Of a stretch of 64,000 nt of DNA, positions 43,782-53,361 are shown piece after piece (position 1 is the stretch's first letter; the number at the start of each line of letters is the position of its first letter). The notes below the pieces were generated by a model. That model did not search any database. It was not told the origin of the DNA and worked only from the letters and a program-made list of their open reading frames with translations. Location of the stretch: contig NZ_CP018911.1 of assembly GCF_004000605.1 (NCBI RefSeq), positions 1-64,000 of the forward strand, given 5' to 3'. The translations under genes were made by a program, and so were the position numbers. The stretch is from Glycocaulis alkaliphilus. Lineage in GTDB: Bacteria > Pseudomonadota > Alphaproteobacteria > Caulobacterales > Maricaulaceae.

Positions 43782-46577
43782 CTAGAAGTTGAAGCGCAGG
43801 CCGCTAAACAGGGTGTAGCCGAAGCGCTCGCGCTCATACACGCGGCTGCGGTCACTTTCATAGCGGATGCCTTCGGAGTCGGTCAGGTTCTTGGCCTCGA
43901 AGAAGACTTCAAACTGGTCATTGACCTCGAAGGACGCCGTGAAGTCCAGCTGCGAACGGCCTTCCCAGTAGCGGTCAAACCGGCTGTCCTCGGCATTGAG
44001 CGAGTCCAGATAGTCCGAGCGGTCATTCCACGACAGACGCGCATTGAAGCGGTCCGTCTCGAAGAACAGCGCCACGTTAAAGGTCTGGTCCGACTGGCCC
44101 TGGAGCGGGAATTTCGAACGCCCGCCCACGGTCCGGCCGATATCCATTTCGGAGTCCGTGAAGGTGGCATTGGCAAAGATGCCAGTATAGCTCAGCAGGC
44201 CCGGCAGGAAGGTGAAGGATTGCTGCCAGGTGAATTCTACGCCGCGGATATAACCGTCGGGCGCGTTCTCGGCCTGGACGAAGGTCGCAGGCTGGCCCTC
44301 GAACACCTGGTTCGGGGTGCGCAGGGTAAACTCGTAATTCTCCAGGTCCTTGTAGAAGGCGTTGATCGCGATCAGGCCCAGAGGCGCGATATAGTATTCG
44401 AGCCCCGCGTCGAAATTGTTCGCCAGGGTGGGGCGCAGGTCCGGATTGCCCCGGTTCACGGTGAGCGGCGGCGTGTCGCCGGCGCTGACGCGGGCCACGA
44501 CATCCGGATAATTCGGACGGGAAATGGCGCGGGTCAGAGCCAAGCGGCCGATCAGGTTCTCATTGAACTCGTGACGCACGGTCAGGTTCGGGAACCAGTT
44601 GGTGTAGTCACGGCTGTTGGAAACCGGGGTTACTACGCCGGTCGATTCGTTGACGCGGTTGGCGGTCGAGCTGAACTCGGTGTGCTCGACACGCAAGCCG
44701 AACGTCACGTCCGTATTGGTCAGCGACACCCGGCTCATGCCATAGGCGGCGTAGACGTTTTCCTCGACCGTATAGTCGCTCTCGACGGAGGTCGGCATGC
44801 GGCGATAGGCCGGATTGCCATACACCGTGCCGCGCATGGAGTTGAAGTAGGCATCAGCCAGACCTTCATCGATCTTGAAGCCCAGATTGTAGATGAAGTT
44901 CTGCGATACTTCGCCGGTCTGCAGCTGGGTAAGCGTCTGGGCCGGACCGAAATCGGCCGTCGTCGGGCTGCGCCAGCGTTCGTCGTCACGCTCGGCCTCA
45001 CGCCAGCGCAGGGCTGCACCGAAGCGGTGCTCGGCATTATTGCCGAACAGCGAGCCATCGCGCTCCACATTGGCCCGCACGGCCCACTCGCGGGTATCGT
45101 TGACTTCAAAGCGCTGATCGAGGCGGCGGAAGCTGAAGGCACCGAAATCCTGGTGCTCATTGGTCTGGAACAGGCTGATCGCCGGCTCGTCCGCGCTCGT
45201 ATAGTTGTAAGACACGGTCGGGCGCAGGCTGGAGCGGAACAGGAGCTGGTCGCGCTGGGGATAGGTCTGCTCGGACTCGTTATAGGACAGCTGATAGTCA
45301 AGCCGGGTGCGTCCAAAATCGTGCTCGCCGCCAGCCTGGATGTTCCAGATCGTGTTGGTCACGGTGCGGTGACGCAGCTCTTTCTCGATGCGGGCATTGG
45401 TCCAGGTCGCCGTGGTGTCGGTGAAGCCCGGCTGCAGCGTCCCGGCGCTCAGATCGAGAATGAGCTGGTTGCGGTACTCATCGTCCTCGAAGCGGGACCA
45501 GTTGCCGCGCAGGAAATAGCGGGTGGAGTCGTCAGGCCGGAATTCCAGCGCGCCGGTATAGGCCTGGCGCGTGCGGCGGGTGTCGTAATCCTTCCAGACG
45601 AACTCATCCACGAAGAACACGTCCTGGCCGCCTACGGTCGCCACGTCCCAGTTGGCTTCCATGTTGTGAACCTGGCGGTCGGTGTGCGAATAGCTGGCCG
45701 AGAAGAGCGCGCCAAAACGCTCATTGGGGCCAAACGTATTCGAGATCACGCCGGACAAGCGGTAGTCATTGGTCGAACCGATCTCGTTAATGCTGGCACC
45801 GCCCTGCAGGCGCAGGCTGAAACCACCGCGATCAAACGGCGAGCGGGTGACAAGATTGACCGAGCCGGCAATGGAGTCGGCATCCTGGAACGGCAGGAGG
45901 GTTTTCGACACCTCGATAGCGTTCACGACGTCGGAGGGAATTGTGTCGAGATCCACAGCGCGCGTGGTCGCGTCCGGTGAAGCGATAGCCGCGCCGTCCA
46001 CGGAGATGGCGGTGAACTCGCTGGGCGCACCGCGCAGATTGATGAAGCGGCCTTCACCCTGGTCACGCGCCACGGCAAAGCCCGGCACGCGCTGCAGCGC
46101 TTCAGCAATATTGGCATCGGGGAAGCGGCCAATGGCGTCGGACGACACGATATTGGTGGTGGCATCATTGGTGCGCTGCTGGTTGAGCGCGCGGGCCGTT
46201 CCGTCAAGGATCGCGCCGGTGATGACGATACGGTCCATGCCCGCGCCGGTATCGGCGAGCGTGAAGGTGATCATGTTGGCTTCGGTCGCGGACACGTTCA
46301 CACCGCGTACGCCGGTCGGCAGGCCGAGATAGTTCACTTCCAGCTGGGCTTCACCAGCAGGCACGGACGAGAAGGAGAACTCGCCCTGGCGGTTGGTGGA
46401 GGTGGACAGGCCAAGCGCCGGTACCGAAACGCGCGCACCAGGCAGCGCGTTGCCGCGCTCGTCCACCACGCGGCCCGTCAGCTGGTGTTGTGCAAGCGCG
46501 TCAGCGCCAAAAGCGCTCAGGCCAAGAGCGAGCACGAGGCCCGATACGCCCAGAAGGCGTTGATTGCGAATGGTCAT
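43782..46577 (-). CDS. TonB-dependent outer-membrane receptor with CarboxypepD_reg-like domain
   Basis: A 931-residue receptor. After the signal peptide (1-30) comes a carboxypeptidase-regulatory-like domain (QHQLTGRVVDERGNALPGAR, about 31-110), then a plug with VPGFAVARDQGEGRFINLRG and a 22-strand barrel ending FSGLRFNF. This layout is typical of the Caulobacter/Xanthomonas type receptors that often import carbohydrates or other large nutrients. The ATG at 46577 has GGGGGA upstream. No adjacent degradative genes show the substrate; the next operon handles metal, but a terminator lies between. Confidence 0.92.
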   Translation of the reverse strand: MTIRNQRLLGVSGLVLALGLSAFGADALAQHQLTGRVVDERGNALPGARVSVPALGLSTSTNRQGEFSFSSVPAGEAQLEVNYLGLPTGVRGVNVSATEANMITFTLADTGAGMDRIVITGAILDGTARALNQQRTNDATTNIVSSDAIGRFPDANIAEALQRVPGFAVARDQGEGRFINLRGAPSEFTAISVDGAAIASPDATTRAVDLDTIPSDVVNAIEVSKTLLPFQDADSIAGSVNLVTRSPFDRGGFSLRLQGGASINEIGSTNDYRLSGVISNTFGPNERFGALFSASYSHTDRQVHNMEANWDVATVGGQDVFFVDEFVWKDYDTRRTRQAYTGALEFRPDDSTRYFLRGNWSRFEDDEYRNQLILDLSAGTLQPGFTDTTATWTNARIEKELRHRTVTNTIWNIQAGGEHDFGRTRLDYQLSYNESEQTYPQRDQLLFRSSLRPTVSYNYTSADEPAISLFQTNEHQDFGAFSFRRLDQRFEVNDTREWAVRANVERDGSLFGNNAEHRFGAALRWREAERDDERWRSPTTADFGPAQTLTQLQTGEVSQNFIYNLGFKIDEGLADAYFNSMRGTVYGNPAYRRMPTSVESDYTVEENVYAAYGMSRVSLTNTDVTFGLRVEHTEFSSTANRVNESTGVVTPVSNSRDYTNWFPNLTVRHEFNENLIGRLALTRAISRPNYPDVVARVSAGDTPPLTVNRGNPDLRPTLANNFDAGLEYYIAPLGLIAINAFYKDLENYEFTLRTPNQVFEGQPATFVQAENAPDGYIRGVEFTWQQSFTFLPGLLSYTGIFANATFTDSEMDIGRTVGGRSKFPLQGQSDQTFNVALFFETDRFNARLSWNDRSDYLDSLNAEDSRFDRYWEGRSQLDFTASFEVNDQFEVFFEAKNLTDSEGIRYESDRSRVYERERFGYTLFSGLRFNF

Positions 46578-46659
46578 CGGTGAAATCCCCCTGAAAAACA
46601 ACCAAAGACCGGCTTGCGCGGGCGCATCCGGGTCGGGGGACGGTTAAACGGCGAAGCGG

Positions 46660-46682
46660 TGACAGGCCGGTCACAGGCCGGT
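46660..46682. promoter_or_regulatory. tandem 11-bp repeats upstream of the TonB receptor
   Basis: ACAGGCCGGT occurs twice one helical turn apart (46662-46671, 46673-46682), with GTGACAGGCCGGTCAC forming an imperfect palindrome. They lie about 85 bases before the receptor start and may bind a regulator; this is a guess from spacing. Confidence 0.35.
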
Positions 46683-46824
46683 GAAGTGTTGGTGATGATT
46701 TGGTGACGGGACGATTACCGATAGACGTAAGTTTGATGACAGGGGCTGCCGACATCAGTGAGCTGTCCGCCACCGCCAGGCCAGCATGACAGCGCTGCGG
46801 GCTTTGGCTATTGTCCGCCCCAGT

Positions 46825-46901
46825 GTCCCCGTAGCTCAGCAGGATAGAGCATCAGATTCCTAATCTGGGGGCCACAGGTTCGAATCCTGTCGGGGACACC
46901 A
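46825..46901 (+). tRNA. tRNA-Arg (anticodon CCU)
   Basis: A complete cloverleaf: acceptor GTCCCCG pairs with CGGGGAC, the anticodon arm CAGA-TTCCTAA-TCTG gives anticodon CCU, and the T arm has GGTTCGAATCC. The CCA end is encoded. It reads arginine AGG codons, which should be rare in this GC-rich genome. Confidence 0.95.
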
Positions 46902-47032
46902 TTGCAGCCTTGCTGCCCGGACAAGCAATAGAATGCCCTACCGATTTCGCGCTGCAGCACGCAATTAAAGATTGCCCGCGCGCGCCTTCCGCCCCTAGGC
47001 TCGGACCAAAGAGTTTACAGGGCGGATCACGC

Positions 47033-47452
47033 ATGGGCGACACGACGCAGCCGGCACGGATACTTCTGATTGAGGACGATGACACCGAAGCAGAACTGTT
47101 TGCCGGCATGCTGGTACGAAAATCACCCGAATGCACGGTTTCCCGTGCCGCCTGCGGCCGTGCGGCACTGGAACAGCTGGCCTCCGGCCCGCTGCCTGAC
47201 TGCCTGGTTCTCGATTTGCGCCTGCCCGGCGAAGACGGGATCTGGATACTCGAACGCCTGCTTGAATCGCCTGACTGGCGCGCCATCCCGGTTATCGTGT
47301 TTTCAGGCGATGTTTCACGCCTCGGACCGGCCTCCAGCCAGTATCCCAATGTCGCTTCGAGCGTGCGCAAGCCTCATAGCCTCGAGGAATATGAAGCCGC
47401 CTTGCTGATCGTGTGCGCGATCGTCGGCGCTACGGTGTCTGCTGCGGCCTGA
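47033..47452 (+). CDS. single-domain response regulator
   Basis: A 139-residue CheY-like receiver only. The acidic pocket is IEDDD (about 14-18), the phosphate acceptor is Asp61 in LVLDLRLPGEDG, the switch residue is the Ser in VIVFSGD, and the lysine is in VRKP near 115. GGCGGATC precedes the ATG at 47033. There is no output domain, so it acts through a partner. Its 3' end overlaps the convergent GAF gene by 23 bases. Confidence 0.85.
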   Translation: MGDTTQPARILLIEDDDTEAELFAGMLVRKSPECTVSRAACGRAALEQLASGPLPDCLVLDLRLPGEDGIWILERLLESPDWRAIPVIVFSGDVSRLGPASSQYPNVASSVRKPHSLEEYEAALLIVCAIVGATVSAAA

Positions 47453-48083
47453 CAGGTATCAGGCTGGCTTCTGCATTGGCGCTGCGGCCGGCGTCCTGGC
47501 TGGCAAGACGGCGGCGCAATTCCTTGAGCTCAAGCCGGTCACGATGCGCATCAATGGCATGCATCACAGCATCGGCCATATGGCCAAGCAGGCGAATATT
47601 GCAGTCGCTGAATGATCGCGGCTGTGTGTCCAGCACGCTTACCGTGCCGATAGCATAGCCATTGGCCTCGATAAGGGGAGCGCCGGCGTAAAAGCGCACA
47701 TGGGGAGCGCCCGTCACCAGCGGGCTTCGGACAAAACGCGGATCGCGCGTCGCGTCCGGCACCACCAACGGCTCATAGCCCTCTATCGTATGACTGCAGA
47801 ACGAGATCGAGCGGGCGGTCTCACGCTCATCAATCCCGAATGCAGACTTGAACCATTGCCTGTCGGAATCGACCAGCGCCACCAGCGCAATCGGGGTATC
47901 AAACGCAAGCGCCGCCGCACGCGTCAGGCAATCAAACGCCGGATGCGTGTCGGTGTCGAGTATGGCGCAGGCGCGAAGCGCTGCGAGACGCTGTAGCTCA
48001 TGAGACAATGTATAAATCCACTGAACCGGTTCAGTGAACAACACTAGAAGTGGAGTGTTGCACAAGCGTAAACACACCCGCAT
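47430..48083 (-). CDS. GAF-domain protein
   Basis: A 217-residue cytosolic protein with one GAF domain (about 45-190): ALVALVDSDRQWFKSAFGID, FCSHTIEGYEPLVVPDA, RFVRSPLV, RFYAGAPLIEANGYAIGTV. A short coiled segment (RLELKELRRRL) follows. The start is uncertain: ATG at 48083 has no good ribosome site, and a TTG at about 48008 (LSHELQRLAAL) would match many homologues. Ligand unknown. It may act with the overlapping convergent response regulator, but this is not shown. Confidence 0.8.
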   Translation of the reverse strand: MRVCLRLCNTPLLVLFTEPVQWIYTLSHELQRLAALRACAILDTDTHPAFDCLTRAAALAFDTPIALVALVDSDRQWFKSAFGIDERETARSISFCSHTIEGYEPLVVPDATRDPRFVRSPLVTGAPHVRFYAGAPLIEANGYAIGTVSVLDTQPRSFSDCNIRLLGHMADAVMHAIDAHRDRLELKELRRRLASQDAGRSANAEASLIPVRPQQTP

Positions 48084-48166
48084 TGGCGGGTGCGGTTACG
48101 TCACGCTCCATGATTGCCAACCAGCGCGCACCGTCTAGTCTGGCTTCAGAAAAGGGTTAGGAGATT

Positions 48167-48964
48167 ATGAAAATGGACCTCAGCGGGAAGACGGCGATTG
48201 TAACCGGCGGGGCAAGCGGCATAGGGCTCGCTGTCGCTAGGGCTCTCCACGCCCGCGGTGCCCGGATCGCGGTCGCTGATCTCAACGCAGGATCAGCCAC
48301 AGAGGCTGGCAAGGCGCTCGGCGGGTTTGGTGAGGCTGTTGATGTCGCTGATGAGGCCGCTCTGGTGCGCTTCATCAACAAGGTCGAGCGCACGCTGGGT
48401 CCGGTGGACATCTATGTGTCCAATGCAGGCCTTGGCGTCACGGACGGGCCGGGCTGGGGCGCAGGCGATGCGCCCAATGCCGCCTGGGATCTGTGCTGGC
48501 AGGTCAATGTCATGGGCAGCGTGTTCGCCGCGCGTCATCTTGCCCGCAAAATTGCGGCCAGAAACGGCCATTTCGTCATCACAGCATCGGCTGCCGGCTT
48601 GCTGGCCCAGATCGGCGATGCGCCCTATTCAGCCACCAAGGCAGCGGCCGTATCCTTTGCCGAATGCCTGGCCATCACCCATGGCGACGAAGGCTTGAAC
48701 GTCCATTGCCTGTGCCCCGAAGGGGTGAACACGCCGCTGGTGCAGGGCATTGAAGGCGGCGCACAGGGGCTGGGCGGCTATCTGGAAGCTGACGAGGTCG
48801 CGCAAATTCTTCTCAAGGCCATGGAAGACAAGCGCTTCCTCGTCATGACCCATGACAATACGCCCGGCTATGTCGCCACCAAAGGGCAGGATCGCGACCG
48901 CTGGGTTGGCGGCATGCGCAAGCTGCGCCGCATGCTGGTGGAAAAGCTCGGCCGTCCGATGTGA
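48167..48964 (+). CDS. short-chain dehydrogenase/reductase
   Basis: A 265-residue classical SDR. The NAD(P) motif is VTGGASGIGLA near 12, the NAG-type motif is VSNAGLGV near 85, the catalytic serine lies in ITASAAGL, and Tyr/Lys are in PYSATKAA near 150. An acidic residue after the second strand (VADLN) suggests NAD preference. The C-terminal third is unusual, with GYVATKGQDRDRWVGGMRKL. Substrate unknown. Confidence 0.85.
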   Translation: MKMDLSGKTAIVTGGASGIGLAVARALHARGARIAVADLNAGSATEAGKALGGFGEAVDVADEAALVRFINKVERTLGPVDIYVSNAGLGVTDGPGWGAGDAPNAAWDLCWQVNVMGSVFAARHLARKIAARNGHFVITASAAGLLAQIGDAPYSATKAAAVSFAECLAITHGDEGLNVHCLCPEGVNTPLVQGIEGGAQGLGGYLEADEVAQILLKAMEDKRFLVMTHDNTPGYVATKGQDRDRWVGGMRKLRRMLVEKLGRPM

Positions 48965-48970
48965 TGTGGC

Positions 48971-49657
48971 TCAGGCCTGCAACCGGTAACCACCTGTATC
49001 GGTGACCAGCAGGCGCGTCTTGCCCGGATCCGGCTCGATCTTCTGGCGCAGGCGGTAGATATGGGTTTCCAGCGTGTGGGTGTTGGCCTCGCGGTGATAG
49101 CCCCAAACCCGGTCCAGCAATTCCTCGCGGGCAACAGGCTGGCCGCCTGCCCGGTAGAGATATTTCAATATGCTGGTTTCCTTTTCGGTCAGCCGGATGC
49201 GCTTGCCGTCCTGATTGACCAGCTGCTTCATGCCCGGCGTGAAGACATAAGGCCCGATATTGAGCACAGCATCTTCAGAGGATTCATAGCGCCGGAGCTG
49301 GGTGCGTACCCGCTCCAGCAAAACCCGGAAGGCGATCGGTTTTGCCAGAAAGTCGCTGGCGCCAGATTGCAGCCCCTTCACATGGTCTTCATCGCCTGAC
49401 TGGGCGGTCAGAAGGATGATCGGCACGCTCTCGCCTTCCTCACGCAAGGCCGCGCAGGCATCACGCCCGTCCATGTCCGGCAGGCCGACATCGAAAATGA
49501 CAATATCAGGATTGTCCTCCCGCACACGCTCCATGCCTTGGCTGGCATTGACCGCTGTAATGACCGCAAACCCGTCCTCCAGGGCAAACTGTTCGGCCAG
49601 CGCCTCACGCAGATCGGTATCGTCATCGATAATGAGAACGGTCTTTTCACCGGCCAT
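48971..49657 (-). CDS. cenR: OmpR-family response regulator, CenR-like
   Basis: A 228-residue regulator: receiver domain with IDDDTDLREAL, phosphate acceptor Asp56 in VIFDVGLPDMDGRDA, and LAKP; then a winged-helix DNA-binding domain with RLTEKETSILKYLYRAGGQP and THTLETHIYRLRQKIEPDP. The sequence is close to what I recall of Caulobacter CenR, an essential regulator of envelope integrity. The ATG at 49657 is preferred over longer frames. The YkuD transpeptidase gene starts 115 bp away, divergent. No histidine kinase is adjacent. Confidence 0.85.
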   Translation of the reverse strand: MAGEKTVLIIDDDTDLREALAEQFALEDGFAVITAVNASQGMERVREDNPDIVIFDVGLPDMDGRDACAALREEGESVPIILLTAQSGDEDHVKGLQSGASDFLAKPIAFRVLLERVRTQLRRYESSEDAVLNIGPYVFTPGMKQLVNQDGKRIRLTEKETSILKYLYRAGGQPVAREELLDRVWGYHREANTHTLETHIYRLRQKIEPDPGKTRLLVTDTGGYRLQA

Positions 49658-49772
49658 GGCGGGCCAAGCCTCCCTGATAGGCGTTCCCTGCAAACATAGG
49701 GTGCGTTGCGCCTGACCGCCAACTGCCTCAAGCCGCTTGCGGGCGGCGGCGTCATGACGGCAGTCTGGCGGC

Positions 49773-50288
49773 ATGAAATTGACCGCTCACAGTGACGGGA
49801 TCCTGCTTGCCGGCGGCCAGCGCTTTCGATGCGCTCTGGGCCGCTCCGGCATTGTACCCGCGGATGCCAAGCGCGAGGGGGATGGGGCGAGCCCGGCCGG
49901 AGTGTGGACCGTCCGGCGCGCCCTCTGGCGCGCAGACAGGCTGGAAAAGCCGCTAACCGCCCTGCCGCTGCAGATAATCGCGAGCGATGATGGCTGGTGC
50001 GATGCGCCCGCCGATCCTGCCTATAACCGGCCCGTGCGCCTGCCCTGGCCAACGAGCCACGAGGTGATGACGCGCGAGGACGGGCTTTATGATGTCGTTG
50101 TGGTGCTCAGTCATAATGACAATCCGCCCGTGACTGGCATGGGCTCGGCCATTTTCCTGCACTGCGCCAGTGAGGATTACAAACCCACCGAAGGCTGCGT
50201 GGCGATTGCCCGCGATGAGCTGGTGGCGCTCCTCAAGGACATGAGCGCGGCCAGCACGCTGGAGATCATTCTCGCCGCCTCGCCCTAG
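49773..50288 (+). CDS. YkuD-family L,D-transpeptidase-like protein
   Basis: A 171-residue YkuD domain. The active-site motif is [19 protein letters not shown] with His130 and Cys142 (HX11C, near the family consensus). Such enzymes make 3-3 cross-links or attach proteins to peptidoglycan. No signal peptide is visible from this start, which is unusual for a cell-wall enzyme. It is divergent from the envelope regulator CenR-like gene, and its stop shares CTAG with hslU. Confidence 0.8.
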   Translation: MKLTAHSDGILLAGGQRFRCALGRSGIVPADAKREGDGASPAGVWTVRRALWRADRLEKPLTALPLQIIASDDGWCDAPADPAYNRPVRLPWPTSHEVMTREDGLYDVVVVLSHNDNPPVTGMGSAIFLHCASEDYKPTEGCVAIARDELVALLKDMSAASTLEIILAASP

Positions 50289-51585
50289 AGAATAAATTTC
50301 GACAGATCGGCGTTGGAAGCCAGCGCCTTGACCCGCTCATGCACATAGGCGGCATCAATCACCAGCGTCTCGCCAGAGCGGTCTGAGGCGGTATAGCTGA
50401 TCTCCTCCACCAGCCGCTCCAGTATCGTGTGCAGGCGGCGCGCGCCGATATTCTCAACGCTGGCATTCACCTCGGCTGCATAATCGGCAATCGCCTCGAT
50501 CGCGCTGTCATCAAGGCTAAGCTCAAATCCTTCGGTCGCCATTAGGGCCACATATTGCGTGACGAGGCTTGCCTCCGGCTCGGTCAGAATGGCGCGGAAA
50601 TCCTCGCGGGTCAGCGCTTTGAGCTCGACACGGATCGGCAGGCGGCCCTGCAGCTCGGGCAGAAGATCGCTGGGCTTGGTGACGTGGAAGGCGCCCGAGG
50701 CAATGAAAAGCACATGGTCGGTCTTCACCGGGCCGTACTTGGTGGCCACGGTCGCCCCTTCGATCAGGGGCAGAAGATCGCGCTGCACGCCTTCGCGTGA
50801 CACGTCGGCCCGCGCGCCTCTGCGCGGGCGGCAATCTTGTCGACCTCGTCGAGAAAGACGATGCCGTCATTTTCGGCGAGCCGCACTGCCTCGGCCTGAA
50901 TCTGGCTGTCATCAAGCAAGCGGTCGGCCTCCTCGTGCAGCAAGGGCTCATAGGCCTCGCGTACCGTGGTGCGGATCGTCTTGCGCCGCCGGCCCATGCC
51001 CTTGCCCAGCATATCGCCCAGATTGATCATGCCGACACCACCCATGCCCGGCAGGTCCAGACCCTGCAGCGGGTTGGCATCGTCCAGGAGCTCGATCTCG
51101 ATCTCCTTGTCGTCAAGCTCGCCTGCATGCAGCTTGCGCCGGAAGCTATCACGCGTCGTGGTGCTGGCACCCGGCCCGACCAGCGCGTCCAGCACACGCT
51201 TTTCAGCCGCTTCCTCCGCGCGCGGACGCACCTCTTCGCGGCGGCGTTCACGCACCAGCGAGATCGCAATCTCGACCAGATCACGCACGATGGAGTCCAC
51301 ATCCCGCCCGACATAGCCGACCTCGGTAAACTTGGTGGCTTCCACTTTCAGGAAGGGCGCACCTGCCAGCTTGGCCAGACGCCGGGAAATCTCGGTCTTG
51401 CCGACGCCGGTGGGGCCGATCATCAGAATGTTCTTCGGCGTTATCTCGGCGCGCAAGGACTCATCAACGCGCTTCCTGCGCCAGCGATTGCGCAGCGCAA
51501 TGGCCACCGCCTTCTTGGCGTCATGCTGACCGATAATGTGGCGGTCCAGTTCGGAGACAATTTCGCGCGGCGACAAATCGGTCAT
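50285..51585 (-). pseudogene. hslU: hslU (HslUV protease ATPase), frame broken by one missing base
   Basis: From ATG 51585 the protein reads as normal HslU: Walker [18 protein letters not shown] near 55, the I domain, and Walker [13 protein letters not shown] near 254. It then slips at about 50809-50811: EARG is followed by PTCHAKA in one frame, while the next frame gives [18 protein letters not shown] and continues to a normal C-terminus at 50285. GGGCC on the coding strand would be GGGGCC. Restored length is 433, as expected. HslU unfolds substrates for HslV, which is not in the window. Likely a base-call error. Confidence 0.88.
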
Positions 51586-51673
51586 GCACAGCCCTTGAAA
51601 AGTGTTTTGAGATCAGACAACCGCGCTCATGTAGGCAGTGGCACGCATATGGGAAACCCTTGGACCAGAACCG

Positions 51674-52795
51674 CTAGCAGGGATCAGCGTTCCATTCGGC
51701 GCAGACATCGCTATCGGTCTCGGCGGCAAGGCGCACCTCACGCTCTGCCTGAAAGCGCGCCTGGTCCAGCCGGGAGAGCGCCCAGACCGCCGCGCCGCGC
51801 ACCAGCGCGCTGTCATCATCAAGACGCGCCAACACCGCCTCCAGCGCGTCCGGACCGGTATCATTACCCAGCGCAATCAGCACATTGCGTACAAACCGGT
51901 CCCGGCCGATGCGCTTGACCGGAGAGGCAGTAAAGAGCGCACGGAACCCCGCATCATCGAGGCGTGAAAGCGCGCCCAGCAAGGGCGCTTCCAGCTCGGC
52001 GCGGGCGTGAAAGGCGGTCTCTTCGGTGCGCGCGGCGAACTTGTTCCACGGGCACACGGCCAGACAGTCATCACAGCCATAGATGCGGTTGCCCATGGCG
52101 GCCCGGAATTCGACCGGTATGGGGCCTTTGTGTTCGATGGTGAGGTAGGAGATGCAGCGGCGCGCATCGAGCTTGTAGGGCGCCGGAAACGCGTCTGTGG
52201 GGCATATATCAAGGCAGGCCCGGCACGATCCGCAATGATCGGTCTCGGCGGTATCGGGAACCAGCTCCGCCTCGGTCAGCATCACGCCCAGAAACAGCCA
52301 GCTGCCCCAGTCCCGGCTGACCAGATTGGTGTGCTTGCCCTGCCAGCCCAGCCCGGAGCGGGCCGCCAGCGGCTTTTCCATCAGGGGCGCGGTATCGACA
52401 AAAACCTTCACGCCCTCACCCGTCTCGCCGTGAAAGGCGCGCGCCATCTGTTTGAGGCGCTTTTTGAGAAGATCGTGATAGTCCCGGTTGCGCGCATAGA
52501 CCGAAATGACGGCCCGGTCCGTGTGCGCAAGATCAACCAGCGGATTGTGCTCCGGCCCGTAATTGAGGCCCACTACGACCGCCGAGCGGGCCTCTGCCCA
52601 CATGGCCGTCGGATGGACGCGCCGGTCCAGCGTCTCTTCCATCCAGCCCATACTGCCATGATGCCCCGCCTCGACGAAGGCGCGCAGCCGCTCGCCTGCC
52701 TCCCAGGGCGCATCCGCGCGGGTAATGCGCACGGCATCGAACCCGGCATCGCGCGCCAGCGCGCGGACCCTGTTGCTCAGTTCCCCTGAAGTCAT
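51674..52795 (-). CDS. queG: epoxyqueuosine reductase
   Basis: Reduces epoxyqueuosine to queuosine in tRNA using cobalamin and two [4Fe-4S] clusters. The 373 residues carry CGSCRACLDICPTDAFP near 190 and CDDCLAVCPWNKF near 240, the two cluster motifs, and a C-terminal HEAT-like helical region (LARLDDDSALVRGAAVWAL). Start ATG 52795 overlaps the smr stop (ATGA). It needs cobalamin, which makes the nearby cobS and cobT of interest. Confidence 0.93.
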   Translation of the reverse strand: MTSGELSNRVRALARDAGFDAVRITRADAPWEAGERLRAFVEAGHHGSMGWMEETLDRRVHPTAMWAEARSAVVVGLNYGPEHNPLVDLAHTDRAVISVYARNRDYHDLLKKRLKQMARAFHGETGEGVKVFVDTAPLMEKPLAARSGLGWQGKHTNLVSRDWGSWLFLGVMLTEAELVPDTAETDHCGSCRACLDICPTDAFPAPYKLDARRCISYLTIEHKGPIPVEFRAAMGNRIYGCDDCLAVCPWNKFAARTEETAFHARAELEAPLLGALSRLDDAGFRALFTASPVKRIGRDRFVRNVLIALGNDTGPDALEAVLARLDDDSALVRGAAVWALSRLDQARFQAEREVRLAAETDSDVCAEWNADPC

Positions 52796-53355
52796 GCCCG
52801 CAGCATGACATAGAAGGCCCCGGCCCCGCCATGACGGGCATGGGCGGGCGCATAGCCGCTGACCAGAACGGCAAAGTCCGGCTCGGCGAGCCATAAGGGC
52901 AGGCTGCGGCGCAAGACCCCCGGCAGGGAGGGTGCATCAGGCGTCCAGGGCTCAAACCGGCTTGTATCCTCTGCCCGTCCGGCGGCTCCCTTGCCGGTAA
53001 TGACGAGTATGGTCTGATGGCCTTTCATGGCCGCGCGGGAGAGAAAAGCCAGCAGCATCTGGCGGGCATGGGCAGCCGTCTCGCCATGCAGATCAATGCG
53101 CGCATCAATCTCCACGCGCCCGCGGCGTACCTTGCGCTCGGCGCCGCGCTCCACCGGCGCTCTTCTGGGTGCCGACCCGGCGTTCAGCGCGGCGGGTGCA
53201 GCGCCGCTCCGGCCTCTGAGCAGGGCGGCAAACCCTTCCTCATTCACCGGGGACTGAACGCGCATTCCGCCTGCGGGCAGCGGCCGGGCCGTGTGCGACA
53301 CCTTGCGCCAGAGAGCGCGTTCTTCCGGTGTCAGTGTGCGCTTCGGCCCGCTCAT
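52792..53355 (-). CDS. Smr-domain protein
   Basis: A 187-residue protein. A basic, low-complexity N-terminal half is followed by an Smr domain (about 85-187): EIDARIDLHGETAAHARQML, TILVITGKG and ARHGGAGAFYVML. Smr domains bind or cut nucleic acids, and recent work links them to ribosome rescue and RNA cleavage. It lies six bases after mltA and overlaps queG by four, so mltA-smr-queG form one operon. Confidence 0.85.
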   Translation of the reverse strand: MSGPKRTLTPEERALWRKVSHTARPLPAGGMRVQSPVNEEGFAALLRGRSGAAPAALNAGSAPRRAPVERGAERKVRRGRVEIDARIDLHGETAAHARQMLLAFLSRAAMKGHQTILVITGKGAAGRAEDTSRFEPWTPDAPSLPGVLRRSLPLWLAEPDFAVLVSGYAPAHARHGGAGAFYVMLRA

Positions 53356-53361
53356 GGCCTG

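Noticed and set aside
43197-45980. 927-codon open frame on the plus strand
   Set aside because: Shadow of the TonB receptor and metal operon genes; no motif and no ribosome site.
46660-46682. CRISPR repeats
   Set aside because: Only two 10-bp copies one base apart; no spacers.
46578-46824. Riboswitch (for example cobalamin) before the TonB receptor
   Set aside because: No B12-box or other recognisable aptamer core on the minus strand; only short tandem repeats.
46825-47452. tRNA-Arg as an integration site with a genomic island behind it
   Set aside because: No integrase, no repeated tRNA end downstream, and ordinary genes follow.
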